Shown piece by piece: positions 45,560 to 58,096 of a stretch of DNA of 64,000 nucleotides. Below the pieces are notes generated by a model. It was not told the origin of the DNA. It did not search any database and worked only from the letters and a program-made list of their open reading frames with translations. How positions within the stretch are numbered: position 1 is the first letter of the stretch; each line of letters opens with the position of its first letter. The stretch spans positions 124,001 to 188,000 of the forward strand of contig NW_005178978.1 of NCBI RefSeq assembly GCF_000350225.1. The letters are read 5' to 3'. Position numbers and translations under genes: made by a program. The DNA is from Chondrus crispus. Taxonomy: Eukaryota > Rhodophyta > Florideophyceae > Gigartinales > Gigartinaceae.

Positions 45560-48240
45560 GGAGGGCTGGGAGATTACATTAACGAGGAAACGGAGTCACG
45601 TGTACGTGACTTGGGAAATCATTATGCAACTCACTATGCGGGGATACAAACCATGCATCTAGATTGCAATCATCCCTCTGTTTCAAAGCTTCTTAATCTT
45701 CTTGAACGTGCTTATCCCGACCAAGTGACTCAAAATACGAAATAAATCCTGAAAGAAAGTACTGATGCATGTCACACTTACCAGACATACTCTTCAAAGC
45801 CCATAAATTCCAAACCAAGTTTCCGGATGAAGTTGTGTTCAGCAAACCATACGAATGGACCTGATGTACATTGATGAGGCGCCTATTCTTCACGCCATCG
45901 ATGCCGGGACGATTTTCTCTGCTGCCTGATTCCTAACAAGTGAGGATACTAAAACTACCTGGAACACTTTCTTCTCTACCTGGGTTACGGTATACAAAGG
46001 CTACCCTCATGATATTCTCACTGATCAGGGATATGTGTTTACTGGGAAAGAGTGTCAAGAACGCGGTAAGTCCGGCGGCGTCCATCTTAGAGCAACTGTG
46101 ACAGAATCAAACAATGTTTTGGGTCTAGGAGAGACATACCACTCAATTCTCCGACGCGTATGCAACAAAGTTTCGGTGTCACATCCCAAAGTTCCGAAAG
46201 AACCACGACTATCCTTTTCTATAAAAGCAATGAATGACACTGCAGGGCCGAGTGGGTTAGTCGTCTCGTTGCTGCTATATGGAGTTTACCCTCGTATTCC
46301 TGATTACACCTCAGCACTACCGAATCAAGCAGAACGCTTCGAAGCAATGAGTACTTCACGGACAGAATATGAGATAATGTTGCGCCCCAGCGCGTATGAC
46401 ATTCTCTCAACAAGAAACTTCCGCCTCATCAAGCCATGGAATATTGCTTGGACAATCCGTATATGTTTTTTGCGAGAAACTGAATAGATACACTGGACCT
46501 CATTTAGAGACAATGTGTGATAATAAGCAAGTTCTCGTCGACCTTGAGGAACGTACTAGTCCGCACAGTTTCAACATCTCTCAGGTGAAGCTACGACTGC
46601 CATCCGTAGGAAGCTTTCGCACTGGCCCCGGATCACGAAAAGTCGTTACCATTGAGCCCCTAAAACCTTTTTCTACAATCATTCCACAAAAACAAATAGC
46701 GAAAATCAGTGGTACCGCACGTGTACTTTGGAGAGATCATCTCGCAGCGTGACCAACGAAGTGGTTTGTTCGATGCGGCTAAAAGAGTGAGATCGAAGGT
46801 CTGATGAAGAGAGGGACATTAAAGTTATTCATGCGAGAAGAGCTGCCATATCAGCCGAACAATATTCCGTCCAGATTTGTGCTGGCGATCAAACGGACAG
46901 AAAATGGTGAAGAATTGTAAAAATATAGGTTTGTATTAGGTGCATATTTGAACAGGGACACAAGGAAGGGTTTTCACAGTACTACCACACTGAAACAAAG
47001 TTCCATTCTGTTTTACTCGCAATAGCCACAATCTTGGCCGTCAATCTCTTGTCTACGGATATCAACCAAACTTACCTTCAGTCTGCCACAAATCTATAAA
47101 GGGAAATAGTTGTCAAAATCACATGTTGGAGCTCCCACCAGGTCAACTGTTGCAAGTTTTCAAACATCTTTATGGACTGAGCGATGCCGGAGACTACTGG
47201 GGTGAGACTTTGACTGGCCATCATTTCCATGACGTACATATGAGCAGAATACCAGTGATTTTCGCTTTTCTTCGAGAGAGTTATTGACAGACTTACTGGA
47301 CTTTCTGGAACTCATGTTAATGATATACTCAGAGCCGGAACAGAAGAGTTTCGGAGGAAATCGAATATAGAAACCATGGAGATGTTCGATTCAAAACCGT
47401 GTCAGGCCCCACCGATGACGTTCACAGGTCTGCACATATCCGATTCAAAGTCCCAGTACGAACTTTTTCAGAGAAACTACATCAAAAAGCTTGTTCTGTT
47501 GCAGAATGATACAACTTTTGAGAGGTTTCGTTCCATGCGTTCTAAGCTAGCTCGGGTTGTGAATTCACGCCCTGACATTGCATATGCTGTATCACTCGCA
47601 TCTCAGATTACGCCAAGGACCTTTACTCCCGAATCTTTCAAGTCTCTGAAAAGATCATCAAACATCTGAAGTCGACTGCTAACTTGAGCCACAAGTATAT
47701 GCGACTTGATTTGGATACTATCCATACCACGACGTGCTCTGATTACTCTTTTCACAATAATTAAGATCATACAAGTCAATTCGGATATGTAATCCTGTTC
47801 GTTGATAGGAACAACCTCTGCTGCATTAATCAATATTCTTGGCACAAGACACGAACAGTCGTACGGTCTAGCGCCGCAGGAGAAACAATCGTTCTAGCAG
47901 ATGCTTTTGACCAGTCATTCATACTGAAACATGACATCCAGAGAATGCTTGGGAAAGAGGTACCACTTCTGATGCTCACTGATTCCAAAATTCTCTTTGA
48001 CGTAGTAACTGGTAATCGATACACGACATAGTCACGTTTGATGGTATATATAGCCGCCATCAGAGAAGCATACAATAAAAGACCCAAATCGAATATCGGG
48101 TTCATTTGACGTCAATACAATATCGCCGATGGTCTAACCAAGGTCGAGAGCAACCATGCATTGGAAACACTGATGCAGAAAATCAGTATTGACTATTCAG
48201 TTAAAAAGTATATAGTTGATACTGTTCTTCCATGTGCAAA
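45560..48240 (+). pseudogene. Ty1/copia-type pol remnant
   Basis: Pieces in the standard copia order (integrase, RT, RNase H) on the plus strand with many stops and shifts. Integrase: an H...H region at ~45600-45680 with the second Cys of the Cys pair replaced by Tyr (CHTY), LTDQGYVFTG at ~46024, and GLGETYHSILRRV with the catalytic Glu at ~46130. The C-terminal integrase part follows at 46200-46750. RT: LPYQPNNIPSRFVLAIKRTE at ~46850 and LYGLSDAGDYWG-like residues at ~47170. 47376-47669 gives FRSMRSKLARVVNSRPDIAYAVS. RNase H: a VLAADAFDQSF-like stretch at ~47890 (partly shifted), TDSKILFDVV at ~47980, and NIADGLTKVES at ~48118. No LTRs were delimited. Confidence 0.7.
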
Positions 48241-48640
48241 AAAATGAATGTGTTCTCATACTTGAAGAGCGGAAGTGATGCAATTCCAGTATCATAAAGT
48301 CCTTCGAACACGATTCTGATGTTTAACTGTAGTTCTTTACACATAGGGATTACCCTCGGTAATGTGCGTCTACCACAATAGTGAGGGGTTCAACTTCAGG
48401 TTTTTGCGTTTTAGTCTGTTGCTTGAGTCAAGCTACCTCAAGAGGGTGGTTCGTTTCTATCAACTGTCATTTCTCGGTTGAAACCGCAGAGATTCACAAG
48501 GACGTTTGCTGCCCTCGTGTGTCCCGCTTTGCCTCTGCTCGACTCAGACCTTACAAAAGGGGCACTGAGCTGTCGGTCGAGTGCGCCGTACCGATATAAC
48601 GATCATTCAATAAGGTTTTCGCGATAGCTACCGTTCCTGT
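48241..48640. other. no gene recognised
   Basis: Short frames only, between the copia remnant and the first TG..CA repeat. It may contain the degraded 3' end of the copia element. Confidence 0.4.
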
Positions 48641-49332
48641 TGTAGCGTAAACACTCCCAACGGAGAGGGGTGTATGCACAGACCCCGATCAGCGAGAAGA
48701 TGGAAACGCAGCCCATCACGGTACCGAGCACGAGCTCCGAGTAGTAGTGGTAGAGCGTGAGGTGGAGGAGGACGTGCGAACGCGCGCCCCGATCTACGCC
48801 TCGACGCCCCGATGCAGCGCTAGGTGACGTACCAGCGCTGACGGGCAGAGACGGATCTAGGCAGGCTCGCGTGCTCCCGAATCCTCTAATCACGCGCGGT
48901 ATCGCTCTAAGGTAACTAACTGAAGACTGAAGTCTCTTATAATATGCGGGCAGGACCAAGGAGGCGGGTCCTTGACAAGGCCGTGCTTGTCGCTCCCCCT
49001 GCCGTCGGTCCGCTCTTATTCAAGATACAAACATTCTATCATAACATTGCAGTACTGAGGTCCTGTAGTGAACTACTGTAGTATGGGTCAGCCTGCACTG
49101 TAACGCTGTCAGCCGTCGGGACTGACAGTATACGTGTGCGTCGCGTATAGTTCACGTGAGTGTGCACACCTCATGTTCGCATAGTACACGTGGGACCGTG
49201 TGGGCGCGTGCCCTCGTACACGTGCGGTACACGTGGACACGCGTTGTAGCACTGTAGAGCGTCGGGCTCTACAGTACCTAAATCAATCTTGCTATAATCT
49301 AGATTAAATCCCCCAAGGGGGATTATACTACA
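48641..49332 (+). mobile_element. TG..CA element, copy A (692 bp)
   Basis: TGTAGCGTAAACACTCCC...GGGGATTATACTACA. It shares blocks with copies B and C: CTCGACGCCCCG, GTGACGTACC.GCGCTGACGGGC, GGATCTAGGC, TGTAGAGC..GGGCTCTACAG, and a GGGG-flanked terminus. No matching 5 bp duplication is left at its ends (CCTGT versus CCCCG). Confidence 0.75.
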
Positions 49333-49599
49333 CCCCGTGAGTTAGTTTAAGACAGTTAAAAAGAAACTGCGCGCCAATTGGTAATCAGGCCTCAAAAATA
49401 TGCAAAACGTTGCTCACGTCACGTGCCAAAGTGTTTATAATCGACAGGAGCCCAAACACAGGCCTCCCAAAAGGCAGTGACCTGTCAAAACAGTTAAACC
49501 AAATTCAACCCCAAGGAAGAAAACCACCATACTGGGGCAATTAAAGACACTTCTGTAGTTCACTGTGGGTGCATAAAAGATCCTCTAAATGCTTCATTC

Positions 49600-51990
49600 T
49601 CATTTAAGTCTGCTTTGAAAAGGGCCACCAAAGCATGAATAGCATCTGTAGATTTTTGACTTCCGATTCGCATGGGCGCTTTTTAGATGACTTCAGTCCA
49701 ATGCAGGACGCCTTTTGCCAGTTTCTCCGATGCCAGCATTCTTTTGAAAGCTTCTGAAATATTTTTGTGAAAATTTGGTGGCCTCTTCGATTCCATGAGT
49801 ATATCATTGACAGTGTGCTGATCTTCCAAGGCAATTTTCATCTCTCGGATGCCTCTAGAAGGCCCATAAAATATCTTAGAGCGAGAGTTGTCGACAATTT
49901 GGGCGAGTCTTGCGAAGGAATTTTTGATCAGACGTGCGCCTTCGTAATGTACTTACGCTGGGGCATGGTCCGGCGTGGCATAACTTCTGTTGTTCCAGGT
50001 ATCCACGCTACTTTAGAACGTTCGATCGTGTACGTAGTGTCTCTGAAAATCTATAGTCCACCGGGCAAAGACCCGTTGCTTTCCAAGTGTCTTGTACATG
50101 CCGAGTTGGTATATTTTGATTCCAACGAACACCACACATTAATCGAATCCTAACGGCTTAAGTGTCAGTGATTGCTTCTGCGCAAAATTAGTCCCTCAGC
50201 GATCTAGTGGTCTCCAGAAACGCTTTGTTGATAAACTGCTCACATGGGTGCTGGAAATGCGAAGTGTTTGCGATGCTTTGCGTAAATTCGCAGTATTTAT
50301 CCGGGCGAACTTTTAACCATTCCAATCCCCTTTGAGACACGTGGCAGTCCAAAAGAAAGATGTTGGACAGAGAATAGGGCAATGTTTTACGCACAAAGCA
50401 TTCGAGGTGCCGCACAAATATCTTTATCACTTCCATATGCATCGATACCTTATTCGAAATTGTGAAACACGCGTCACTCGGCATCAAACCATTTTCGCAA
50501 ACTGTGCAAGTGAGCCAATTTTGAAGTGGCATCTCGTCTAATTAACTCGGTGGAACCAGTTGCTCATGACCTGTTTCCCAGCCACAATGAAAAATGGAGA
50601 GGCTACAAGACCCGACGTAGGGGCGACGATAAAAGCGGTTATGTGCTTCCCGCTACCTGATACAATTGTAGAAACACGAAATACTCCGCGGTTACGGTCA
50701 GCAGGGGCAAAGGACTTCTTCTTCTTTTCAGATTCAGCAGTGAAGTTCGTCTCATCCGTACTCCAAAGCCTCAGAGTATCATTAATATACCCGGGAGCTT
50801 CTACTCGACCAGACGAAGTGTGGCCTCAAACGTCTAACAGTGACCACTCTTTTCGCCCTTAAGTTTGGTAAACAATTGGTTCTCTGTACTGCAAAACGTT
50901 AGAGAGCGATGTCATGATTGGAAACGTCTGACTGTATCGGCGCTGGGAACGCCATTTTGCTATCCCTGCATCTACTATCTTGTGTGATGCAGGATATTGT
51001 AGTATAACGACGAAGTAATTAGATTAGAAATTGGATCAAGCGCTGTAAGGCACGAGCCTTACAGGCCACCAGCGCGCACGTGTACCCCACGTGTACTACA
51101 CGTGTGTGACGCGTGTACCAGCAGCCCACTGGCTGACAGTGCGCACTACTCTAGCGCCGTCGAGTACAGTACGTACTGTACTACGTTATGATAGACGGTT
51201 TTGTAGCATTAAATACAGGAGCGGACGGACGGCGGACGGGGCGACAAGCACGGGCTTGTCGACGACCGGCCGCCTAGGTCAGACCCGCCATCTTATCCTA
51301 AAACGTCGCCTTCGTTCTTGGCGCGCGTTTAGTCCGAACCGAGCCGGAGTGGACGCGCAGCACGCGAGCGAGCACGGAACCGCCTCCGCCCGTCAGCACT
51401 GGTACGTCACCCAGTGCTGCTCCGGGGCGTCGAGGCGTCGATACGCTCGTGCGTGCGCGCGTCCCTGCTCGCTCCCGCTCTACCACCGCTACCCGGGCCC
51501 GAGACCGGTTCCGTAGCTGGTTGGCCAGATTCCCCCCTCTCCGATCCGGGGTCTACAGGTCGAACTGCGCATACACCTCCAGTCGTCTGGGGGTGTTTAT
51601 GCTACAGATATGACTGTTTTGAGATTATCTTTATCGAGAGCGAACCCTCGAGGAGTCGCAAATATGCACTTTTCCACAATCACATATTCTTCTTCGTCTG
51701 ATAATACACGCCCCACTCCCTGAGCCCTCGAGCCGTCCAGAAGAATGTCCAATTCCGTCTAATCTTTTATATCGGGAGCCAATTTCAGCTTTGAGACCAT
51801 ACTTATGACCACTCCTGTGGCACGACGAATGGCTCTCACCCTCTTCTTTGCCTTCAAAATTTCGACAGCTGCTTTACGCTTAGTTGCGTTATTGAGCTGG
51901 CGGTCTTACCGCTTCTTGATGAGCACAGTTTGCTGTCTCATAGAAAGAGGTATGGTGATGAAACTAGATCATCTGACAGATGCTAAATGA
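49600..51990 (-). pseudogene. pogo-like transposase, split by a 609 bp insertion
   Basis: Read leftward. ~51975-51800 gives KRKAAVEILKAKKRVRAIRR, a psq-type helix-turn-helix, then ~51800-51612 to the insertion point. After the insertion (50998-51606), ~50870-50540 gives TDETNF and FIVAGKQVMSNW, the first catalytic block. 50532-50188 gives IFLLDCHVSQRG (second Asp) followed by SHFQHPCEQFINKAF, the usual SH-QP block in altered form. 50160-49600 gives a WKATGLCPV C-terminal segment. Several stops and shifts are present. Removing the insertion and one copy of GATAT rejoins the frame. Pogo-type DDE enzymes move elements with TA duplications; termini of this element were not found. Confidence 0.65.
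50998..51606 (-). mobile_element. TG..CA element, copy B, inside the pogo-like gene
   Basis: TGTAGTATAACG...GTGTTTATGCTACA, 609 bp, flanked by exact GATAT duplications (50993-50997 and 51607-51611). Orientation is opposite to copies A and C. It carries no coding frame that fits a transposase. A solo LTR and a non-autonomous terminal-inverted-repeat element are both compatible. Confidence 0.85.
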
Positions 51991-52149
51991 TATTTACGTG
52001 CAGTTGTTTATGTGAGCCAGTGTCGTTGTGTCTTCCGTTCTCAGAACCGCGCCGAGACTACTCTTAATTAGCGTGAAACGACTGCTTACATCAAAAAAAT
52101 TGACGAGGGCGGCAGTTTTTGAGCAAAAGTCCTTCAGAAGGATGTGTGT

Positions 52150-52499
52150 TGTTGTATGCTTAGGGGAAGGAGAGATGGGAAAGTGGTGTAAGGTGAGGGT
52201 TGGGGGAGGAGGATTGGAAATTGTGTATGGTGAGGGTTCGTAGTGTGGTGCTTCCCTTTTATTCATCTCTGCGTGCGCGCTCATATACTACCAGCAGCGC
52301 GGCTTCCACTCCGAGGTACAAGTACCCCTCGTGCAGAGATTTCCTACGTGTACATGTGGTGGACATTCCTGCCAATGGGCGGCTACTGAAAGATACTACT
52401 TGCGGTCCGTCCCGGGGTTTGTCCTGGGATTTGCCCTAGGACCTCTTCTAGGTTTCTCCCAGAACAGTACCAATTTCCTGTGATAAATCCCTCCGGACA
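52150..52499 (-). repeat. 3' LTR of the leftward gypsy element
   Basis: Minus strand TGTCCGGAGGG...GCATACAACA, 350 bp. A PPT-like GGGAAGGGGG lies on the minus strand at ~52503-52512 next to its start. Confidence 0.9.
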
Positions 52500-53290
52500 T
52501 GACCCCCTTCCCAGGCCCGACCACGGGTGGGATGCAACGCATAAATACTCTTCCCCCTCTCTCCGGGGTCCCATCCCGGGGTTTGCCACCCGACCAGTCG
52601 ACCTTGACGATTTCTTCTAATACAACGACAGAAAATAGTGTCACCATCGACACCAATCCACCAATCGCTCCACGTTGCCACGTGTGTACCTGGAGCCTCA
52701 CTGTAAGTATTTCTCTCTAACCTGAATCCATTGTTCTCACAACTTGAGTGCACATTCTAACTACATTTTTTCATCACTACTGTGCGAAGTTCGTTCACAG
52801 CGTGACACAGACTCGAGCGTTTGCTTGCCATAGATACTTGACTTGATTGCTTGTGCGGCGGTGCCTAGGTGGCGTTCCAGTCCCCAGGTCTGCCCCCTGC
52901 AAACGATTCCTCGTTCCATGGCAACATGAATCGAAGTGCGTGCCACTCTGCCTTCACCCGGCGCGGCTGCAGCCTCGTACTCTTCGTCAGCCGCAGCGCT
53001 TCCAGCGTTGTTCCGGAAGAAAGAAACATCACGGTCGCCTTCTACGCAGGCTTCTCCATGGAGGCATGCCGGCCCCGGTGTGCAACGCCCAGATCGTGTA
53101 CGCCGCCACAGGTATCTTCTTCGTCGCATGCAGTGACTTTTCATTCGAGCTGTTGTTTCTAATTTATAAATTCATAAAAGGGGCTCATACATCCTACGTA
53201 GCCTTAAGCAATAATGCAATTAACTATTGCGCTACTATCCATGTTTTTCTTCACTCCATGGTGTGCTGCTCACTTTTACTTGCACGATAG
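52500..53290 (-). other. 3' non-coding region of the leftward gypsy element
   Basis: Between the end of the integrase remnant and the PPT. A GC-rich frame at 52761-53144 and its opposite-strand partners give Arg/Cys/Ala-rich products with no motif. No gene is called. Confidence 0.4.
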
Positions 53291-53299
53291 GGTACGAGT

Positions 53300-54439
53300 C
53301 GACGAGCATGAATAGGTCTCCTTGACATTTAGCCATGACGCGACTCTAACACGTAGCAAGAGTGACGTCCCTCTAGGGTTCTGCATGGTCTGTAGAACTT
53401 GGATACGAATGCAGGCCATTTCGTGCCCCGAAAGCAGTCCCTCGTGCCACGAGCACATTTTCCCCTTCTGGAAGAAGTGAGACGATGCAACAGCGATCCT
53501 CTTCTCTGCTGAAGCTCCGGAGCGAATTGCTCGGGGAACAGACGCAGCTAGAAATTCTAACGACGGTGAGTGTCGGAGGAAGGAACAACTACACTTGCAC
53601 CGATGTCAGCATGGGGGTCCATCCTAGGTGGCGCCATACATTAACCCGAAAGGCGACACACCGTCACTCAGGGCGCGTCGGCGATATCCGTAAAGGACTT
53701 GGGTGAGTGCCTTGTCCCATTCCATGCCAGTCTTCAGAACTGTCTTGCGAACAGCCGCTTTTAACGTTCCAACCATTCTCTCTGCTCTGCCATTAGACAT
53801 GGGAGCGTAAGCAAGAACGGTTCGCCAAGTGATACCGTGCTGAGCCATGAAGCTAGAAACGGCTGAGGCGGTGAACCACGTGGCATTATCAGACACGATA
53901 GTCCGCGGAGGGCCGAAAGAGTACATGATTTCTCTCTCGACAAAGTTGAGAACCACTTGAGCAGTACTCTCTCTGGTGGCTATGGCAATCGGCCATCCCG
54001 CGAGATGTTCGACAGCCACTAACACAAAGCGGTTACCGGATGAAGTGGCAGGGAAGGGGCCCGAAAAGTCAACAGAGAACACACTAAACAAGTTTGAAAT
54101 AGGAAGACGCAAGGTTGTCTTATACTTGGGAATCGGACGTGCCTTCTGACACCCGTCGCAACTCTTCACGTAGTCGCTCACGTCGTTATACACGGTCGGT
54201 CACCAGTATCTTCCCGTCACAAATTGACTTGTAGTCTTGAAGTCCCAATGATCAATGTCGTTATGGAAACCTTTGAGTTCCTTCTCGCGGCCGGAAGTTG
54301 GTACGACTACGCAAAGACCATGAATGGCACGGCGGAACAAATTCGACTCCCACACAAGAAACGTCTTCGCATTAGTCTTCATGCGAGATTTCCTTCGATC
54401 ATCAAGCCCAACCGGAACTTTGCCTAGCAGATATGACAT
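53300..54439 (-). pseudogene. integrase part of the leftward gypsy element
   Basis: 54439-54200 is the N-terminal part, with the His/His region (RAIHGL...HNDIDHW) partly eroded. After a stop, 54193-53624 gives CDGCQKARP (Cys pair), FSVDFSGPFPATSSGN (first Asp), TIVSDNATWFTASAV (second Asp) and PMSNGRAERMVGTLK (Glu). Beyond 53624 a shifted frame (53588-53373) carries ENVLVARGTAFG, the usual post-integrase beta region. The enzyme would insert the element cDNA; this copy is dead. Confidence 0.8.
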
Positions 54440-54458
54440 GATATCTCGGCAAGACTCT

Positions 54459-54811
54459 TATAGGTCTTCTACAGAGTAGAATGGAGTTGTGATTGTAAGG
54501 GCAAGCTCTCCCTCCTCTTGAGAAGCAGGATTTTCGCCGGATTGGGGTTGAATACAAGAAAGGTAATCGGCTGCACTGTTTGCCGATCCACGACGATATT
54601 TCACGGTGAAGTCGTACTCGGCCAGGAAGTCTAGCCAACGAGCCAAACAACCGTGAACGTCCTTCTTGCGAAAGGTGTAACTAAGCGCCTAGTGATCAGT
54701 AATCAACTTGAAAGGTGTAGACGAAAGCACATAAACACGAAATTTCTTCAGGGCAAAGATGACTGCAAGCGCCTCACGCTCACAAGCAGAGTACTTGCGC
54801 TCAGATGTGTT
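54459..54811 (-). pseudogene. RNase H, C-terminal half (leftward gypsy)
   Basis: Continues the RT/RNase H gene on the far side of the nested element: ERKYSACEREALAVIFALKK, FKLITDH, then a stop, then RWLDFLAEYDFTVKYRRGS and NSAADYLS (the ADALSR equivalent). Joining to 55416 by removing the insertion and one GTGTT restores the reading. Confidence 0.8.
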
Positions 54812-55410
54812 TGTAGCATAAACACCCCAACGTCGAGGGGGTGTATGCACAGTCTTGCCAGACCCTGATCGGAGAAGGGAAGCAACCCCAGCTAACGGAA
54901 CCGGGCGAGCCCGGGTAGCAGTGGTAGAGCGGGTACGGTCGGGGACGTGCGCACGCGCAGGCCGATCTTCGCCTCGACGCCCCGGCGCAGCGCTGGGTGA
55001 CGTACCGGCGCTGACGGGCGGAGGCGGATCTAGGCTCGCTCGCGTGCTCGCGCGTCCCCTGCCCGCTCGGCTCCTAACTAGATACGGGCTAGTGGGAACC
55101 CGTTCTAGAATAAGCAGGGCGAGCTTGACCAGAGGCGTGAGTTCTGGACAAGCTCGTGCTTGTCCTCCCCCACCGCCGTCGATCGCTCGCGTATTTAATG
55201 TAAAAGATAATCCTATCAGACTGCAGTACAGTACGTACTGGACTGTAGTGCTACTGTAGTCGGCTACGGTAGTGAGTGCGGGTCGCACGTACTGCAGGGC
55301 TGTCAGCATTCGGTGCTGGCAGAACGCCCGCGCGTGCGCGTCGTACTGTAGAGCTCGGGCTCTACAGTAGCTGATCTAATCTAAATCTCATCCCAGGGGG
55401 TTATACTATA
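54812..55410 (+). mobile_element. TG..CA element, copy C, nested in the gypsy pol
   Basis: TGTAGCATAAACACCCC...GGGGGTTATACTATA, 599 bp, with exact GTGTT duplications (54807-54811 and 55411-55415). The last bases are TATA where copies A and B have TACA. It is clearly younger than the gypsy element it interrupts. Confidence 0.88.
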
Positions 55411-55415
55411 GTGTT

Positions 55416-56561
55416 CATAGTACAACTTGCGTACTGGATGGGATGTATCTTCCCGTCATTCTTCTTTTGAGCCAACACAGATCCGACGGAGACCGAAGAC
55501 GCAGCCGTTTCAATTAGGAAGGGTTTCTCGAAGTCTGGATAAGCCAAGACTGGTCGGGAAGTCAACTTTATGCGTAGTTCGTCAAAAACTTCTTGCATTT
55601 CCCCCGTCCATTTTAATTTGCCAATTCCGGATGTAGCTTCATGGAGTACCGCAGCAATGTCCGCAAACTTGCAGATGAAACGGCGGTAGTAGCTTGCTAA
55701 CCCAAGGAAACTCCTGCGTTCTGTCGTAGTGGTTGGGATCGGGGCATTCCGAATTACTTTGACTTTTCCCGGGTCAACAACAATCCCGCCCTTGTCAACA
55801 ACATGACCGAGCAGCTTGATCTTTGCTTGAGCGAAGCTACACTTTGTCAGTTTAAGCTTAAAGCCAGCCTCATCAATCACATCAAATACTTGCTGCAGGT
55901 GCCGAAGATGATCTTCTAGATTCTTGGAGAACACCACAACGTCATCAAGGTACACACGCACAAATAGAACTCCGCGAAAGATTGTATCCATCCTTCTCTG
56001 AAATGTCGAAGGCGCATTCATCAATCCAAAGGGCATGACTTCGAACTTATACGTCCCGTAGCGGCAGACGAAAGTAGTCATTTCTTTGCACTGTTGTGCC
56101 ATCCGAATCTGCCAGTAACCGCTGAACAAATCTAGAGAAGTGAAGCACGCACTTCCTACCAATTCGTCAAATATCTCCTCGATTTTCGGCGAAGGCCATC
56201 AGTCTGCCTTCATCCTCTGGTTCAGTGTACGGTAATCAACACAGCAGCGTGGATTACCATCTTTTTTGGATACGATGACCACCAGGAAGGACCATGAGGA
56301 GCTGGGAGGGGTGATGATTCCTGCTTCCAGCATTTTGTCAAGCTCTTTCCGCACAATTTCGTTATGCAAAGGAGCCATTCTCCTCGCAGAGCGGTAGATT
56401 GGATTCATATCATCTAACTCGAAATGATGCTTGATTGGGACTTCAGCAGGCTGAAGGTCGTCGAGAGATGTGCCAACAATACTCTTATCCGTCAATGCGG
56501 TCTCAACGATGCTTTGGGCTCTACTGTCGAGATGAGCAAGTCTCTCCCGAAGAATTCTCAC
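55416..56561 (-). pseudogene. reverse transcriptase and RNase H start (leftward gypsy)
   Basis: 56561-56199 gives the RT N-terminal region (NPIYRSARRMAPLHNEIVRK, VSKKDGNPRCCVDYRTLN) and ends at a stop. 56162-55416 continues with FTSLDLFSGYWQIRMA, VMPFGLMNAPSTFQRRMD, VYLDDVVVFSKN (catalytic Asp pair), KLLGHVVDKGGI and the RNase H opening FEKPFLIET. In that block the usual first acidic residue (D.SD..GAVL) has become ETAASSVSVGSVL. Confidence 0.85.
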
Positions 56562-56593
56562 TGTCTCGTTGATGGCATCGGAATCAGGTGACT

Positions 56594-57964
56594 CTATTTC
56601 ATCCTTTCTTTCATCGCTCCGTCCACAGTCGCGTCTTGCTCGAAAGGGTCATCGCCAAGGATGGCGACCACATAGGTCTCTTCTTCCGAGGAACTTTCTG
56701 AGGCGAGCGACTCGACGTCAGAAGTGAAGTCTTCACTACCGGTCTCCGGAACTGCCACGATAGGGCTTACTTGGTCAAACTCCAAACCTAATTTCACGGT
56801 TTTGTTTCTAATCACCATTTTAACAGACTGGTGACCTAGATCGATGCAGGCTTGAAGTTCTTCGAGAGTTGGATACCCGATTAAGATGCCCACCGGGGAT
56901 CCTTCCACACCTAAGAAGCTTAGTGAGGTAACGATACCGTTGAACGAAACGGGAACGTCCTCGATGGAACCCAAGCAGGTTGTCTTTTACCCATTGGCGA
57001 CCGCAATCTCCGTCGAGGTCGGCTTTGGAGACAGAGAGAGCTTAGATACCACAGAAGCATTCATAACATTAGGGATTGCTCCTGAGTCTAACGAAGCTCT
57101 AATTTGCGTTCCGTAGACTTGTACCGAAACTACTTTCAGACGTTTCGGCAAAGTACCGATCGAAGCGGCTACAGGGCGTCTAGGGCGACTGTTGAACAAA
57201 CGACGGATCTCTTTCTTGGCCTCGTCGCCATCTCCTCGAACCAGTTGACCAAATGTCAAACCAGAGGGAGCATTCGAGAGGGAAGAGACCACATCGTACT
57301 TTCCCGAGTGCTCTTGTACGGCGTTCTTCTTACTCGTCCTCTTTTTTCTTGTCCGACGGCCCGGCCAAGGAGGTTTCCTCATATGGTTTGGGGTCCAGTA
57401 CTTACGCGGGTTGAGAAGGGACGGAATTGACTCGCTGCCACCATCTTTTCGCATCTTAGCCACCGGTTCTCCATCGGCATTTCTCTTGACGGATGCCACT
57501 AGCTCCTCTTCGGCAGGGAGTTCGTCGTGCGTCACGACACTCACCTGGTTACCTGCAGAGCCCCCTAGGGTCTTCGACAAGGCAGAATCGGCTTGGGTCC
57601 TCTTAGGAAAGTAGGCGCTGCTACTTCCGCTCTGTGGACCAATTCTAGCCCAACAGCTTGTTTCCGAATGACCAAATTTTCCGCAACGAGGGTATTTCGT
57701 GTCCCCATGCGGATTCGCATCGCATCTATTAGCGCCATGACCCGAGCGCTTGCAATATGAATAGTTACGATCGTGGACGGGCCGGGAGACTGTTGTCTCA
57801 TCCCTCGACTGGTTCTTCTCGATAATGAGAGAAAGGTCGGCCAGCTGATTTGTTAAAGCGTCAACCTTCGTCTCGAGTGGAGACGAAGGAACGTTTGACC
57901 GCATCATGACCTTTTTTGATCCAACTTGACCTCTCAGATTGTACATATCTTGCGAGCTCTCCAA
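56594..57964 (-). pseudogene. Gag C-terminus and protease (leftward gypsy)
   Basis: 57964-56987 has two Cys/His clusters, YSYCKRSGHGANRCDA and YPRCGKFGHSETSC. In both, the position of the first Cys is not Cys (Tyr or Ser), though C...H....C is kept. Then comes a Lys/Arg-rich linker and the protease strand ASLDSGAIPNVM at ~57090. A TAA at 56984 is followed in the same frame (56974-56594) by the rest of the protease and an acidic linker (SESSSEEET). Confidence 0.75.
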
Positions 57965-58096
57965 CGCATTGTAGCGTTAATTACTCAGGGAGTTCGTCGC
58001 GGCTTGAGAGGCGCAACAACCAGACCAGAAGTCCAGGATTGCATCAAATAGGTCTTTGTAAGTCTTCGCACCCGATAGATGGAAAATTGGGCCAAC

